Positions 1 to 8,747 of a stretch of DNA of 64,000 nucleotides are shown one piece after another. A model generated the notes under the pieces. The model made no database searches. It was not told where the DNA came from and saw only the letters and a program-made list of their open reading frames with translations. The position numbers were made by a program, and so were the translations under genes. This DNA is from a virus. Position 1 is the first letter of the stretch. Each line of letters starts with the position of its first letter. The DNA is taken from positions 1 to 64,000 of IMG/VR virus record IMGVR_UViG_3300027976_000036; one strand, given 5' to 3'.

Positions 1-2
1 AT

Positions 3-914
3 AATGGTGAATTTTATGGTGGTGTATTGGGTTTCGTCAATATGCTTAATAAATGTTTAAAGTCATATAATCCAAACGATATGTATATCGTTTGGGATGG
101 TAAGAACTCAAGAGCAAAACGTCAAGTTATTAATGAGGAATATAAAAACCATAGAACCGCCCCTAAACCACACCAAATGGTTAAAAACGGACTAATATCC
201 TCTCAAGAGGATATTGAGGCAAACAGAAATCTTCAACGAAATTTATTGACAGAGGTATTAGCTACTTTACCATTTTACAATATTAATCTTGTGGATCTTG
301 AAGCTGATGATATTATTTCAAAGTTAGCTCAAAAATTTTCACATAATAATGATAAAGCTATCATTATTTCGAACGATAAAGACTTTTATCAACTATTAGA
401 TGATAATATTTCTATTTATCGTTCGACAAATAAAACACTATATACCAAAGAAGATCTTCTAAGAGATGTTGGTATTCACCCTCACAATTTCGTTTTAGCA
501 AGAGCATTAGAGGGTGATAAGAGTGATAATTTACCGGGGCTTAAAGGCGCTGGTTTAGCTACTATTTGCAAGAGATTTCCAGGTATTTTAAAAGAAAAAA
601 AACTTACATTTGAAGAATTATATTCCCAAGCTGTTGTGGATAATGAATTAGATAAAAGAAAAAAACCATATACTATTTATACGGAATTATTTCAAAATCA
701 GGATTTAGTAAAGAAAAATTATGCGATTATGCAACTATATGAAGTCAATATGTCTTCTGAAGAAAATCAGCAATTAAAAGACATTATTGAATGTAATAGA
801 TTATTTAAAGAATCTGAATTTAATAATCTTTGTGATATATTTGCAAACAGGAATATGATGAAAAATTTTAAGATGTTATTGAGTAAATATTCTGAACACT
901 CTGATTATTTTTAA
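3..914 (+). CDS. 5'-3' exonuclease / RNase H of the FEN family, 5' end outside the window
   Basis: The reading frame is open from the first bases of the window, so the gene starts upstream and only its N-terminus is missing. The family removes RNA primers and 5' flaps during lagging-strand synthesis. Visible family signatures are the metal-binding segment VDLEADDIISK (about residue 90 of the visible part), the IISNDKDFYQL segment just after it, and the helix-hairpin-helix region GDKSDNLPGLKGAG near residue 165. The helicase gene follows after 10 bp, which fits a replication operon. The closest functional analogue I know is T4 RNase H; a Pol I-type 5' exonuclease domain is the alternative. Confidence 0.9.
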   Translation, partial: NGEFYGGVLGFVNMLNKCLKSYNPNDMYIVWDGKNSRAKRQVINEEYKNHRTAPKPHQMVKNGLISSQEDIEANRNLQRNLLTEVLATLPFYNINLVDLEADDIISKLAQKFSHNNDKAIIISNDKDFYQLLDDNISIYRSTNKTLYTKEDLLRDVGIHPHNFVLARALEGDKSDNLPGLKGAGLATICKRFPGILKEKKLTFEELYSQAVVDNELDKRKKPYTIYTELFQNQDLVKKNYAIMQLYEVNMSSEENQQLKDIIECNRLFKESEFNNLCDIFANRNMMKNFKMLLSKYSEHSDYF

Positions 915-924
915 GGACAATTTA

Positions 925-2304
925 ATGGAACTTACTAGTAGAAAAAAACAACTTTCAGACTTTGGACCGGAATTCCAAATTAAATTAGCTAAATTGATTG
1001 CAATTGATAGACCTTTCTCAAATAGAGTAAAAGACGTTATCAATATTGAATCATTTGAATTAGACTATCTAAAGATTTTAGTATCCAAGATTTTCGATTA
1101 TAAAGACGAATACAAATCACACCCTTCGCTTTCTACAATTGAAAGTATTGTCAACACAAAAATTGTTTATGACAATAAAATCAATGAAAACGCTGTTAAA
1201 AATTTCGTTTCAGGATTAAAAAGAAATTCTGAAGTAATTGATGAAGAATTTGTAAAGAATGAATCTATGACATTCTTTAAGGTACAAAAAACTAAAGAGG
1301 CCATTGGTAAATACCACGATCTATTAGATTCTGGCGAATTAGATGCCTTCAAGGCAAAAATTGATGAATGCTTTAAGCTTGGTGTTGATTTAGAATCAGG
1401 CTTAATATATAGCGAAGATGTTGAAAAAAGGTATGAAGAGGATCAGCGCGAGGGTATATGCACTAGCGGCTGGGATGTCGTAGATGATTATACTGGTGGC
1501 GGACCCGTCGCCAAAGGTGAGATAGCTGTATATCTCGCCCCTACAGGCACCGGTAAGAGCATGAGAATGGTATATACAGGTGCTGCTAATTTACTTAGAG
1601 GTAAAAATGTATTATATATTTCTCTTGAGTTAAAGGATAGCGTTATCGCTAGACGATTTGACTCTTGTTTGTTTGGTATAAAACTTCAAAATTTGAAGAA
1701 CAATAAAGACTTAATTAAGAAATATATGCATACAGTACCGGGCAAATTGTTTATTAAACATTTTCCCATGTATTCAGCAACGGCTCAGACAATTGAAAAT
1801 CACTATCATAAAATGATAGAACATGGTCATAAAATTGACCTTATTATTATTGACTATCTTGATTTACTTGTATCCTCTACAAAACGACAAGATGAATTAG
1901 GTTTTCAAGTCTATTCAGAAGTCTGTTCTATGGTTAGTCGTAATAATATGGCGACCTTATCAGCTTGCCAAACAAACAGGGCTTCGATTGAGGCTGATGT
2001 AGTTACTTTTAATCATATCCAAGATGGATACAAAAGAGTATCACCAATTGACTATGCTATGTCATTTTCAACAACGGGTAATGCTCTTATTATTAAGAAT
2101 CGTAACGGCCCAAGCGATAAAATTTTAAGAGAAGAAAAAGATTTATCAACAGTGTCTACTAGAATTATTGATGATTCTATTCAATTTGGATTTGATCTAT
2201 ATGAAAAAGAAGAGACAGCAGCGGAAGCGGAAACAAATCTCCAAAACTTTATCCTCAAAAAGAGACTTGAGCTTGAACAAAGACTCTCAAGAATTGCCAA
2301 ATAA
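925..2304 (+). CDS. Replicative DNA helicase, DnaB/T4 gp41-like
   Basis: A 459-residue protein of the usual size for a hexameric RecA-fold replicative helicase. The N-terminal 160 residues are helical and poorly conserved. The ATPase core starts near residue 165, with Walker A APTGTGKS (about residue 205) and Walker B LIIIDYLDLL (about residue 310), followed by an SACQTNRAS segment resembling the DnaB H3/arginine-finger region. The start ATG at 925 has AAGGACA upstream. It follows the FEN nuclease gene and precedes ribonucleotide reductase, as expected for a replication block. A GC-richer patch covers the Walker A region (about 1440-1570). Confidence 0.92.
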   Translation: MELTSRKKQLSDFGPEFQIKLAKLIAIDRPFSNRVKDVINIESFELDYLKILVSKIFDYKDEYKSHPSLSTIESIVNTKIVYDNKINENAVKNFVSGLKRNSEVIDEEFVKNESMTFFKVQKTKEAIGKYHDLLDSGELDAFKAKIDECFKLGVDLESGLIYSEDVEKRYEEDQREGICTSGWDVVDDYTGGGPVAKGEIAVYLAPTGTGKSMRMVYTGAANLLRGKNVLYISLELKDSVIARRFDSCLFGIKLQNLKNNKDLIKKYMHTVPGKLFIKHFPMYSATAQTIENHYHKMIEHGHKIDLIIIDYLDLLVSSTKRQDELGFQVYSEVCSMVSRNNMATLSACQTNRASIEADVVTFNHIQDGYKRVSPIDYAMSFSTTGNALIIKNRNGPSDKILREEKDLSTVSTRIIDDSIQFGFDLYEKEETAAEAETNLQNFILKKRLELEQRLSRIAK

Positions 2305-2500
2305 TGAAAACTGCGAAATATTAGAATGCGAATATTTTTATCCATCCAAGATGAGTTGGTACTCTCACGAAAAAGATTCTGAATTAAGAATCTGGATGAG
2401 TGGTAAAACAAAAGGTGGAATAAAACTAGGCATTTGGAATACCTACAGTGTCGATGGCAAAATTATTAGTACCGTAAACCACGATATTAGACCTAATTAA
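2294..2500 (+). CDS. Small hypothetical protein overlapping the helicase 3' end
   Basis: An open frame continues past the helicase stop and encodes a plausible globular tail with several Trp, Gly and Lys residues. No ATG with a good ribosome-binding site is present. I chose the TTG at 2294, which would give 68 residues and an 11-bp overlap with the helicase gene; an internal ATG at 2351 is the alternative (50 residues). No family recognised. Translational coupling to the helicase is the likely mode of expression if it is real. Confidence 0.4.
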   Translation: MPNNENCEILECEYFYPSKMSWYSHEKDSELRIWMSGKTKGGIKLGIWNTYSVDGKIISTVNHDIRPN

Positions 2501-2524
2501 AAACCCACCCAAAACAGTGAACAA

Positions 2525-2638
2525 ATGAAGATTAAGAAAATTTTAAATTATATTGATAAAAAATCATATAAAATTAGCACAAAAATTGTCAAAACTTTAA
2601 AAAAGTTGATAAAGAATATAGATAGAAACTTTATATAA
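2525..2638 (+). CDS. Very small lysine-rich peptide (37 aa)
   Basis: A short frame between the small helicase-distal gene and nrdJ encodes MKIKKILNYIDKK and onward, rich in Lys and Ile and able to form an amphipathic basic helix. The ribosome-binding site is weak (GTGAAC upstream). It fills an otherwise empty 157-bp gap, but AT-rich DNA produces such frames by chance, so this is a low-confidence call. Confidence 0.3.
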   Translation: MKIKKILNYIDKKSYKISTKIVKTLKKLIKNIDRNFI

Positions 2639-2657
2639 TAAGGAAATTATAAATTAG

Positions 2658-5162
2658 ATGCCAAACAATAACAATTCACCATATGCATATGAATATGCAT
2701 TAGAAAAATCTGTAAATTATTTTAATGGAGATAATTTAGCAGCAGAAACATTTATTCATAAGTACGCTCTCAGAGATCGTGATGGTGAATTATTAGAGTG
2801 TATTCCTACGGATATGCACAAACGCATTGCCAAAGAATTCGCTAGAATTGAGCAAAAATACGAAAACCCCCTGTCCGAAAAAGAAATTTTTGATTACTTG
2901 GATAGTTGGATGATTGTTCCTCAAGGCTCTCCAATGTCTTCAATTGGTAATGTTTGTCGGACACAATCATTATCAAATTGTTTTGTAATTGCACCACCTT
3001 ATGATTCTTATGGCGGTATTTTTAAAACAGATCAGGAAATGGCGCAATTAATGAAGCGTCGTGGTGGTGTTGGTACTGATTGTTCTACTATTCGCCCAAA
3101 AGGAATGAGAACAAATAATTCTGCTGGCACCACCGATGGTATTGCAGTATTTTGCGAAAGATTTTCTAATACGTGCAGAGAAGTTGCCCAAAACGGTCGT
3201 CGTGGCGCTCTAATGATTTCATGTGATGTAGAACATCCCGAAATTGAGACCTTTATTTCCATGAAAAAGGATTTAAAGAAAGTTACAGGAGCAAATGTTT
3301 CTATTAAAGTATCAGATGCCTTTATGGAAGCAGTTGAAAAAAATGAAGATTTTGTGTTGCGCTGGCCGACTGATGTTGTACCCAACTTAGCCAAGTTTAC
3401 CAAAACCGTTAATGCCAAAGAAATTTGGGACTCTATTGTAATGGCAGCTTGGCAATCAGCAGAGCCCGGTGTATTATTTTGGGATACATATTTACGAGAT
3501 ACGCCCTCTGATTGTTATGTTGATTTTGGGTTTAAGACAATCACGACAAACCCATGCGGCGAACTCGGTATGTGCGCAGATGATAGTTGCAGATTATTAT
3601 TGGTTAACTTGATTAAGTTTATCAGAAATGCATTTACCAAAGATGCTTATTTTGACGAGGTTGAGTACAGAAAAGTCTGCATGGTTGCCCAAAGACTGAT
3701 GGATGATCTTGTTGATTTAGAAATCGAAGCATGTGAAAAAATTATTGCCAAAATTAATGCAGATCCTGAACCACAAGAAGTTAAAGCCATTGAAATAGAT
3801 CTTTGGAAAAGAATTACACTTAAGGCTGTAAATGGTCGCAGAACTGGTACAGGTATTACAGCATTAGGTGATGCGATAGCTTTTATGGGATATCGATATG
3901 GCTCTACGGAATCAATTGAATTTACAGAAAAAGTCTATTCGTGTTTAACTACATCGTGTTATAAAGCTTCTATAGATTTAGCCAAAGAAAGAAATCCGTT
4001 CCCGATATTCGATTTTTCCTTAGAAAAGGATCACACATATCTCAATCGCGTCATACAGGCTGCTGATGCTCACTACGGGGATAGCACACTGGCGGACTGG
4101 CGGGACTATGGCCGACGTAACATCGCGCTCACAACCACAGCCCCAGCGGGGTCTGTGAGCATTTTGACACAGACGTCTTCCGGGTTCGAGCCGGTCTTTA
4201 TGATGTCGTATAAAAGACGCAAGCGTATTGCCGTGACTGATTCGACTATTCCCGATTTTGTTGATGATATGGGTGATAAGTGGAGTGAATTTACCGTAAG
4301 ACACCATGGATTAACTAAATGGATGGAAGTTACTGGATTGACTGATGAATCCTTGTCACCATATGCTAATTCATGTGCAAATGATATTGATTGGTCTGCT
4401 AAAATTGATATGCAAGCAGTAGCTCAAAAATGGATTTGTCACTCTATTAGTAATACCTTAAACCTACCAAAAGACGTTTCAGTTGAAACGGTTGACGATG
4501 CTTATTTTAAGGCGTGGAAAACTGGTTGTAAAGGTATTACAGTATATAGAGATGGTTCTAGAGCTGGTGTTTTGATTAGCACCGAACCAAAAGCAACGAT
4601 TAATAATATTAGTCTTACAAATGCACCTAAGAGACCAAGAGAAATGGAATGTGATATTCACAGAGCTTCTGTGGGTGGAGAACCATATCTAATTCTCGTG
4701 GGCTTAATGAATGGCTTGCCGTATGAAATTTTTGCGGGTTTATCAGAAATGGTAGAAGTACCCAAAAAGATTAAATCAGGATTTCTTGTTAAAGACGGTA
4801 AGAAAGATGGTGTAGCAATATATAATCTAAGAATTCCAATCAATGATGATGATGAAATTGTCTACAAGAATGTTGTAGAATTATTTGCAAATCCAAATTA
4901 TTCAGCATTTGGTAGAACTATCTCACTGGCATTGAGACACGGAGCACCTGTTAATTATCTTGTAGAGCAATTGAGAAAAGACAAATATTCAGATTTGACA
5001 TCCTTTTCAAGAGTTGTCGCAAGAGTATTAAGTAAATCATATATTGCAAATGGCACAAAATCTCTGGTTGAGAAAAAATGTGACGAATGCGGTGGTATTA
5101 ACATTGCGTATCAAGATGGCTGTATCACTTGTATGGACTGCGGCTCTAGCAAGTGTGGATAA
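2658..5162 (+). CDS. nrdJ: Adenosylcobalamin-dependent (class II) ribonucleoside reductase
   Basis: An 834-residue single-subunit reductase making deoxyribonucleotides from ribonucleotides with coenzyme B12. Class II features are an N-terminal alpha domain with LSNCFVIAPP (first active-site cysteine), the NPCGELGMC loop (about residue 298) carrying the radical-site cysteine, a TTAPAGSVSIL segment, and a C-terminal cysteine-rich zinc tail (CDECGG...CITCMDCG). The start has AAGGAAATTATAAATTAG before ATG. There is no separate beta subunit or activase nearby, as expected for class II. The block 4060-4210 is strikingly GC-rich compared with the rest of the gene. Use of this enzyme implies that the host makes or imports B12. 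Confidence 0.95.
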   Translation: MPNNNNSPYAYEYALEKSVNYFNGDNLAAETFIHKYALRDRDGELLECIPTDMHKRIAKEFARIEQKYENPLSEKEIFDYLDSWMIVPQGSPMSSIGNVCRTQSLSNCFVIAPPYDSYGGIFKTDQEMAQLMKRRGGVGTDCSTIRPKGMRTNNSAGTTDGIAVFCERFSNTCREVAQNGRRGALMISCDVEHPEIETFISMKKDLKKVTGANVSIKVSDAFMEAVEKNEDFVLRWPTDVVPNLAKFTKTVNAKEIWDSIVMAAWQSAEPGVLFWDTYLRDTPSDCYVDFGFKTITTNPCGELGMCADDSCRLLLVNLIKFIRNAFTKDAYFDEVEYRKVCMVAQRLMDDLVDLEIEACEKIIAKINADPEPQEVKAIEIDLWKRITLKAVNGRRTGTGITALGDAIAFMGYRYGSTESIEFTEKVYSCLTTSCYKASIDLAKERNPFPIFDFSLEKDHTYLNRVIQAADAHYGDSTLADWRDYGRRNIALTTTAPAGSVSILTQTSSGFEPVFMMSYKRRKRIAVTDSTIPDFVDDMGDKWSEFTVRHHGLTKWMEVTGLTDESLSPYANSCANDIDWSAKIDMQAVAQKWICHSISNTLNLPKDVSVETVDDAYFKAWKTGCKGITVYRDGSRAGVLISTEPKATINNISLTNAPKRPREMECDIHRASVGGEPYLILVGLMNGLPYEIFAGLSEMVEVPKKIKSGFLVKDGKKDGVAIYNLRIPINDDDEIVYKNVVELFANPNYSAFGRTISLALRHGAPVNYLVEQLRKDKYSDLTSFSRVVARVLSKSYIANGTKSLVEKKCDECGGINIAYQDGCITCMDCGSSKCG

Positions 5163-5216
5163 TGACTTGATCAATCATGGTTGGTGTGTATAGTCATAAA
5201 CGAAAAAAGGATAGGT

Positions 5217-5381
5217 ATGTTTACATTAAAAAATAACAAAGGTGTAGTTTTAAAAACTTCTCCAGACTTAGAAAAAATTCAACAATATGCTAAAAACTAT
5301 TTAAAAGAAAATAAAGAAAATCTTATTGTTTATAACGATGATGGCGAAAAGATTTCTGAATTTAAAATTCTTAATGGATAA
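5217..5381 (+). CDS. Small hypothetical protein (54 aa)
   Basis: Starts at the ATG at 5217, preceded by AAAGGATAGGT. An upstream in-frame start exists at 5181, but without a ribosome-binding site. The protein (MFTLKNNKGVVLK...) looks like a small alternating beta/alpha fold with no recognisable motif, membrane segment or cysteine. It sits between nrdJ and the purine enzyme gene in the same operon. Confidence 0.65.
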   Translation: MFTLKNNKGVVLKTSPDLEKIQQYAKNYLKENKENLIVYNDDGEKISEFKILNG

Positions 5382-5397
5382 TTTATAAAGGATTATA

Positions 5398-6489
5398 ATG
5401 ATTAAATTTGTAGATGTTGTTGTTGATTTAGCTTATGGCGATTGTGGCAAGGGTGCAATTACTGCTCAAATTTTAGGAGAAGAGCGTTATAATGTAGTAA
5501 TGCGAGTAAGCGGCGGCTCAAACGCTGGGCATACCATTTATCATGAAGGTAAACAAATTATAACACATTTAGTCCCTTGTGGTTTTCTGTATAATACAAT
5601 GTCAATTATCGGAAATGGCTGTGTTTTAAATGTAGATAAATTTTTGGCCGAAGTTGCCTATATTAAAACTCTTGGTTATAATACAGATTGTATTAAAATT
5701 GCAGGTAATTGCCATATCGTTACAAATTCTCATATTGAAGAAGAAAACAAAGAAAGCAGGATTGGCACGACTAAGCAAGGTATTGGTCCGTGTTATCGCG
5801 ATAAATACGATAGAAAAGGTATCTTAGCTAAAGATATTCCTGAGTTAAAAGAATATATTATTGATTTATATGAATTTTTATACGATTCTTCTTCTTCTCA
5901 TTCAATTCTTGTAGAAGGTGCTCAAGGCCACTTTTTAGATGTTGATTATGGCGATTATCCATATGTCACATCTAGCCATCCGGGGATTTCTTCCGTGTTG
6001 GCAAATTATATTTCGTATGATAAAATTCGTAATGTTTATGGCGTGATCAAACCATATGAAACTTACGTCGGAGCAAAAGAATTTCAGCCTAAAAACTCAA
6101 ATCATGAAAAATATTTTTCAAACATTGTTAAATTTGGTTCTGAGTTTGGTGCAACCACAGGACGTCAACGCCAAATTAATTTTTTAAATTACCCTAAACT
6201 AATTGAAGCCCTTTGTGTTACAGGTAAACTTAAGAAATTGTTTATCAGTAAGATGGATGTCATGGTTCAAAGTAACTTTAGGGATGTCGAAGATAATAGC
6301 TATCGTGAAATTTTTGAAGTTACCAATTATTGTGGTAGTATTTTTCAGGTTTTCAATTATCGTGGGGAGTTGTATGACTTGAAAACACATGAAAACTTCA
6401 TTGATTATATGAAAAAAACTTTAGCTGATTATACAGAATCAATTCAATTTCGGTATCACCCGAATCAACCAGTAGATATAAAGGAATAA
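5398..6489 (+). CDS. purA: Adenylosuccinate synthetase family enzyme (PurA/PurZ-like)
   Basis: A 363-residue enzyme ligating aspartate to a purine nucleotide using GTP. Family motifs are the P-loop GDCGKGA (residues 13-19, normally GDEGKGK), GGSNAGHT with the catalytic histidine, GTTKQGIGPCYRDK, VEGAQGHFLDVDYG, YPYVTSSHPG and ATTGRQRQ. The length (about 360 rather than 430) is that of archaeal-type PurA and of phage PurZ, the dGMP-using aminoadenine enzyme. The P-loop aspartate used by PurA as catalytic base is kept here; as I recall, it is replaced in classical PurZ, which argues for IMP as substrate, but substrate choice cannot be settled by eye. It lies 1 bp before the DUF3310 gene and in the same genome as a GMP reductase homologue. 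Confidence 0.9.
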   Translation: MIKFVDVVVDLAYGDCGKGAITAQILGEERYNVVMRVSGGSNAGHTIYHEGKQIITHLVPCGFLYNTMSIIGNGCVLNVDKFLAEVAYIKTLGYNTDCIKIAGNCHIVTNSHIEEENKESRIGTTKQGIGPCYRDKYDRKGILAKDIPELKEYIIDLYEFLYDSSSSHSILVEGAQGHFLDVDYGDYPYVTSSHPGISSVLANYISYDKIRNVYGVIKPYETYVGAKEFQPKNSNHEKYFSNIVKFGSEFGATTGRQRQINFLNYPKLIEALCVTGKLKKLFISKMDVMVQSNFRDVEDNSYREIFEVTNYCGSIFQVFNYRGELYDLKTHENFIDYMKKTLADYTESIQFRYHPNQPVDIKE

Positions 6490-6490
6490 T

Positions 6491-6832
6491 ATGTCAGATA
6501 AGATTAATCATCCATCGCATTATAATCAAGGAAAAATTGAAGTGTATGATTTTATTACAGATCAGAAGCTAGATTTTTCTCTTGGTAACGTGGTAAAATA
6601 TGTTTGTAGAGCGAAACATAAAAAAGGTCTCGAAGACTTAAAAAAAGCTCAGTGGTATCTTAACAAATTTATTAAAGAATTTGAGGCTGAAGAAGAAGCT
6701 TTGCTTAAATCTTCAAACGTGACTGCATCATCTATCTGTGATCCACAGGGAGATACCGTCGCCCTGTGGACCGACAATGAACAACGGCAACGAACCGCAT
6801 TAGCCAAAACTTATGCGAAAAACGGTATTTAA
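6491..6832 (+). CDS. DUF3310 protein, T7 gp1.7 (nucleotide kinase) family
   Basis: 113 residues with the DUF3310 signature at the N-terminus: INHPSHYNQGKIEVYDFI, then GNVVKYVCRAKHKKG and EDLKKAQWYLNK. T7 gp1.7, which I recall phosphorylates dGMP and dTMP, carries the same block (PSHY, GNILKYRLRAGKK, YLEKDLAKAD), so a role in deoxynucleotide handling is a reasonable inference, not proof. The last 35 residues are a less conserved, GC-richer tail. The start is 1 bp after the PurA-like stop, so the two are co-translated. Confidence 0.85.
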   Translation: MSDKINHPSHYNQGKIEVYDFITDQKLDFSLGNVVKYVCRAKHKKGLEDLKKAQWYLNKFIKEFEAEEEALLKSSNVTASSICDPQGDTVALWTDNEQRQRTALAKTYAKNGI

Positions 6833-6850
6833 CAAAATAAGGAAATTTAA

Positions 6851-7246
6851 ATGTTCGATTATATTAAAAAAATGACGCTAATTTTAGCGTGTCTAATTCT
6901 ATTTGAAAATACGGCAAAATCACAAGAGTTTCCGTTGGAATGTTCGATTTCCGATTATGAAGTTGGCTTTCCCTCTAACGAGCCTGCCAATTTATATGAA
7001 CGTTTTTTTATCTATTCTTCTTTAGAAGAATGTAAACACGGGGTTCCTGATAATTTTAATTTTATTTTAGCTTTAGATTTATTGCGCCAAGACAAAAATA
7101 TGTCTCTACATAGTTCACTAATTGGAATTTCCTTAGCAACTTGGTGTATTGAAGGTGGTTTACGAACAAAAAATAAAAATGGTGGGCCTATTATGGGTGA
7201 TTATAGAGAAGGTAGGGTTATCTTTCTCACGGCCCCATGCAATTAA
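6851..7246 (+). CDS. Exported or periplasmic hypothetical protein
   Basis: 131 residues starting at an ATG with AAGGAAATTTAA upstream. The N-terminus has a typical signal peptide: positively charged KK, a hydrophobic run LILACLILF and a cut region near AKSQ (about residue 25). The mature part has four cysteines, which suits a disulfide-bonded periplasmic protein. Phages use such small exported proteins for superinfection exclusion or lysis control, but no family is recognised. Confidence 0.7.
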   Translation: MFDYIKKMTLILACLILFENTAKSQEFPLECSISDYEVGFPSNEPANLYERFFIYSSLEECKHGVPDNFNFILALDLLRQDKNMSLHSSLIGISLATWCIEGGLRTKNKNGGPIMGDYREGRVIFLTAPCN

Positions 7247-7590
7247 TGGAAAACCGTTGGAAGTTATGTGACGGTAACCCTATTATTGTTCAAAATGTAA
7301 AGTGGGCTGCTCGTTGTTGGCATCGAGAATATAAAAGAGTCAATAAAAAGTATGAGAATAAATTTCTTTTTTGTTCTGAGACAGATAGAATGATGGTGAT
7401 TGAGGCATTAACCTCAAATCATCCACGTTATAAGATGAAGTGTTCTAAGGATTCTAATAATTGTACTCGCAATTATTGCAAAACAAGGTCTAAACATACT
7501 TTGCTTTTAGAAAAAATACACACAAGATCTCAAATTAATATGGATAAATACCGGGAGAATGATGAAAAATATATTGTATCAAGTAAATAA
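7246..7590 (+). CDS. Hypothetical Cys/His-rich protein
   Basis: 114 residues, start chosen at the ATG that overlaps the preceding stop (TAATG). An alternative ATG lies 9 bp upstream. It contains LCDGN, ARCWHRE, LFCSE, MKCSK, NCTRNYCKTR, giving seven cysteines and several histidines, mostly in the basic C-terminal half; a metal-binding or nucleic-acid role is possible but unproven. The reading frame overlaps the next gene by 32 bp. Confidence 0.6.
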   Translation: MENRWKLCDGNPIIVQNVKWAARCWHREYKRVNKKYENKFLFCSETDRMMVIEALTSNHPRYKMKCSKDSNNCTRNYCKTRSKHTLLLEKIHTRSQINMDKYRENDEKYIVSSK

Positions 7591-7879
7591 TTTTCTTCTT
7601 ATTGAAAGATTAGATTCTAATGCTATTAAATTGCCACCTCAATTCGCTTCTTCAAAAGAGAATCTAGAAAAAATTGGAGTTTATAAAGCTAGTAGAAGTA
7701 ATATTTTTCAACTTAATTTATTGAACCGAGAATTAACTGATGCGGAAGGTGAGTTTTTGGTATATGTTGATAACTTCTCTGTGTTGACGGTTGAAAAATT
7801 TAATACCGAGAGAATGTTTGTACCAAAGTCATCAATTATTTTAGTTGAATTTGTTCCTAAATACCAAGATGAAGATTAA
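7559..7879 (+). CDS. Hypothetical protein (106 aa)
   Basis: The start at ATGATG is preceded by GGGAGA. The protein (MMKNILYQVNNFLL...) looks like a compact beta-rich fold ending in an acidic tail, YQDED. No motif or membrane segment recognised. It overlaps its neighbours on both sides, indicating translational coupling in a run of unknown genes between the purine genes and DNA polymerase. Confidence 0.65.
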   Translation: MMKNILYQVNNFLLIERLDSNAIKLPPQFASSKENLEKIGVYKASRSNIFQLNLLNRELTDAEGEFLVYVDNFSVLTVEKFNTERMFVPKSSIILVEFVPKYQDED

Positions 7880-8747
7880 AAACCTCGTCTTGGGAAGCAA
7901 CTTGGAATCTCTGTTATATGCATTTTTAACAGATTCCAAGTTGCTTTTTTATGGAAATAATTATCCTTTTCCGTGGTCAATTATTGAGGATGATTTTTCT
8001 TGGTATTTATATCCATTTAGAAAAAAAATATCAAGAATTAGTTCCAAGTTTTATGATAGTAGCAGATCAGATATTTCCACAGAGTCTACTCTATATAGAG
8101 AATTGAGATATCATCTCAATTCAAATGGTAAACTACTAGATTTTCATTGTGATAAATTTAAGTTTACTTCACAAAATACATTACTGGCTTATACAAATAA
8201 CAATGCTAACCCGGTTAAGATTGAATTTGATATTTTGACCTTCATAAATTTTAACTCTGTTGAAGATGAGTTACAGTTCTTATTTGAAAAAGCTGAATTA
8301 AGTAATATATACAATATATATGATATATTTGAATATAAACATGTAGATTCTCACGTCTGTAGTGCAAACGACTATTTTAAAATATTTAAAACAGGTATTG
8401 AATTTCCATCTGAGTTAAGTTATTATCACTTCAACAAGGGTTTTTTCTTAATGTGTAAATCAGAAGTCACAGCAGAAGATATTAAAAAATCCACAATTCC
8501 AGATATAAATGAAATATATACTAGGAAGATTCTCTTTGATAACCCAAAGACGTTCTTACAGAAAAACATGCCGAGATCATTTAGGGCAATCAAAGAATTT
8601 AAACATAGACACATTTTGGACAATCATAATATAACATATAATTCAATAGAGTCAATAGAGTTTTTAGAGCTTAACAAAAAAGAACTTTTAGAAGATTTAA
8701 AACTTACATTAAAAGAGAGATCTAAAGTATTGTGTCATGTCTGGTAA
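7869..8747 (+). CDS. Hypothetical protein (292 aa) upstream of DNA polymerase
   Basis: The start is taken at the ATG at 7869 inside the end of the previous gene. The N-terminus MKIKNLVLGSNLESLLYAFL is hydrophobic and beta-alpha-like, reminiscent of the first strand and helix of a Rossmann-type dinucleotide-binding fold, but the glycine pattern is incomplete (GSNLES). The rest is rich in aromatic residues and charged helices. It overlaps the next gene by 11 bp. Function unknown. Confidence 0.7.
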   Translation: MKIKNLVLGSNLESLLYAFLTDSKLLFYGNNYPFPWSIIEDDFSWYLYPFRKKISRISSKFYDSSRSDISTESTLYRELRYHLNSNGKLLDFHCDKFKFTSQNTLLAYTNNNANPVKIEFDILTFINFNSVEDELQFLFEKAELSNIYNIYDIFEYKHVDSHVCSANDYFKIFKTGIEFPSELSYYHFNKGFFLMCKSEVTAEDIKKSTIPDINEIYTRKILFDNPKTFLQKNMPRSFRAIKEFKHRHILDNHNITYNSIESIEFLELNKKELLEDLKLTLKERSKVLCHVW

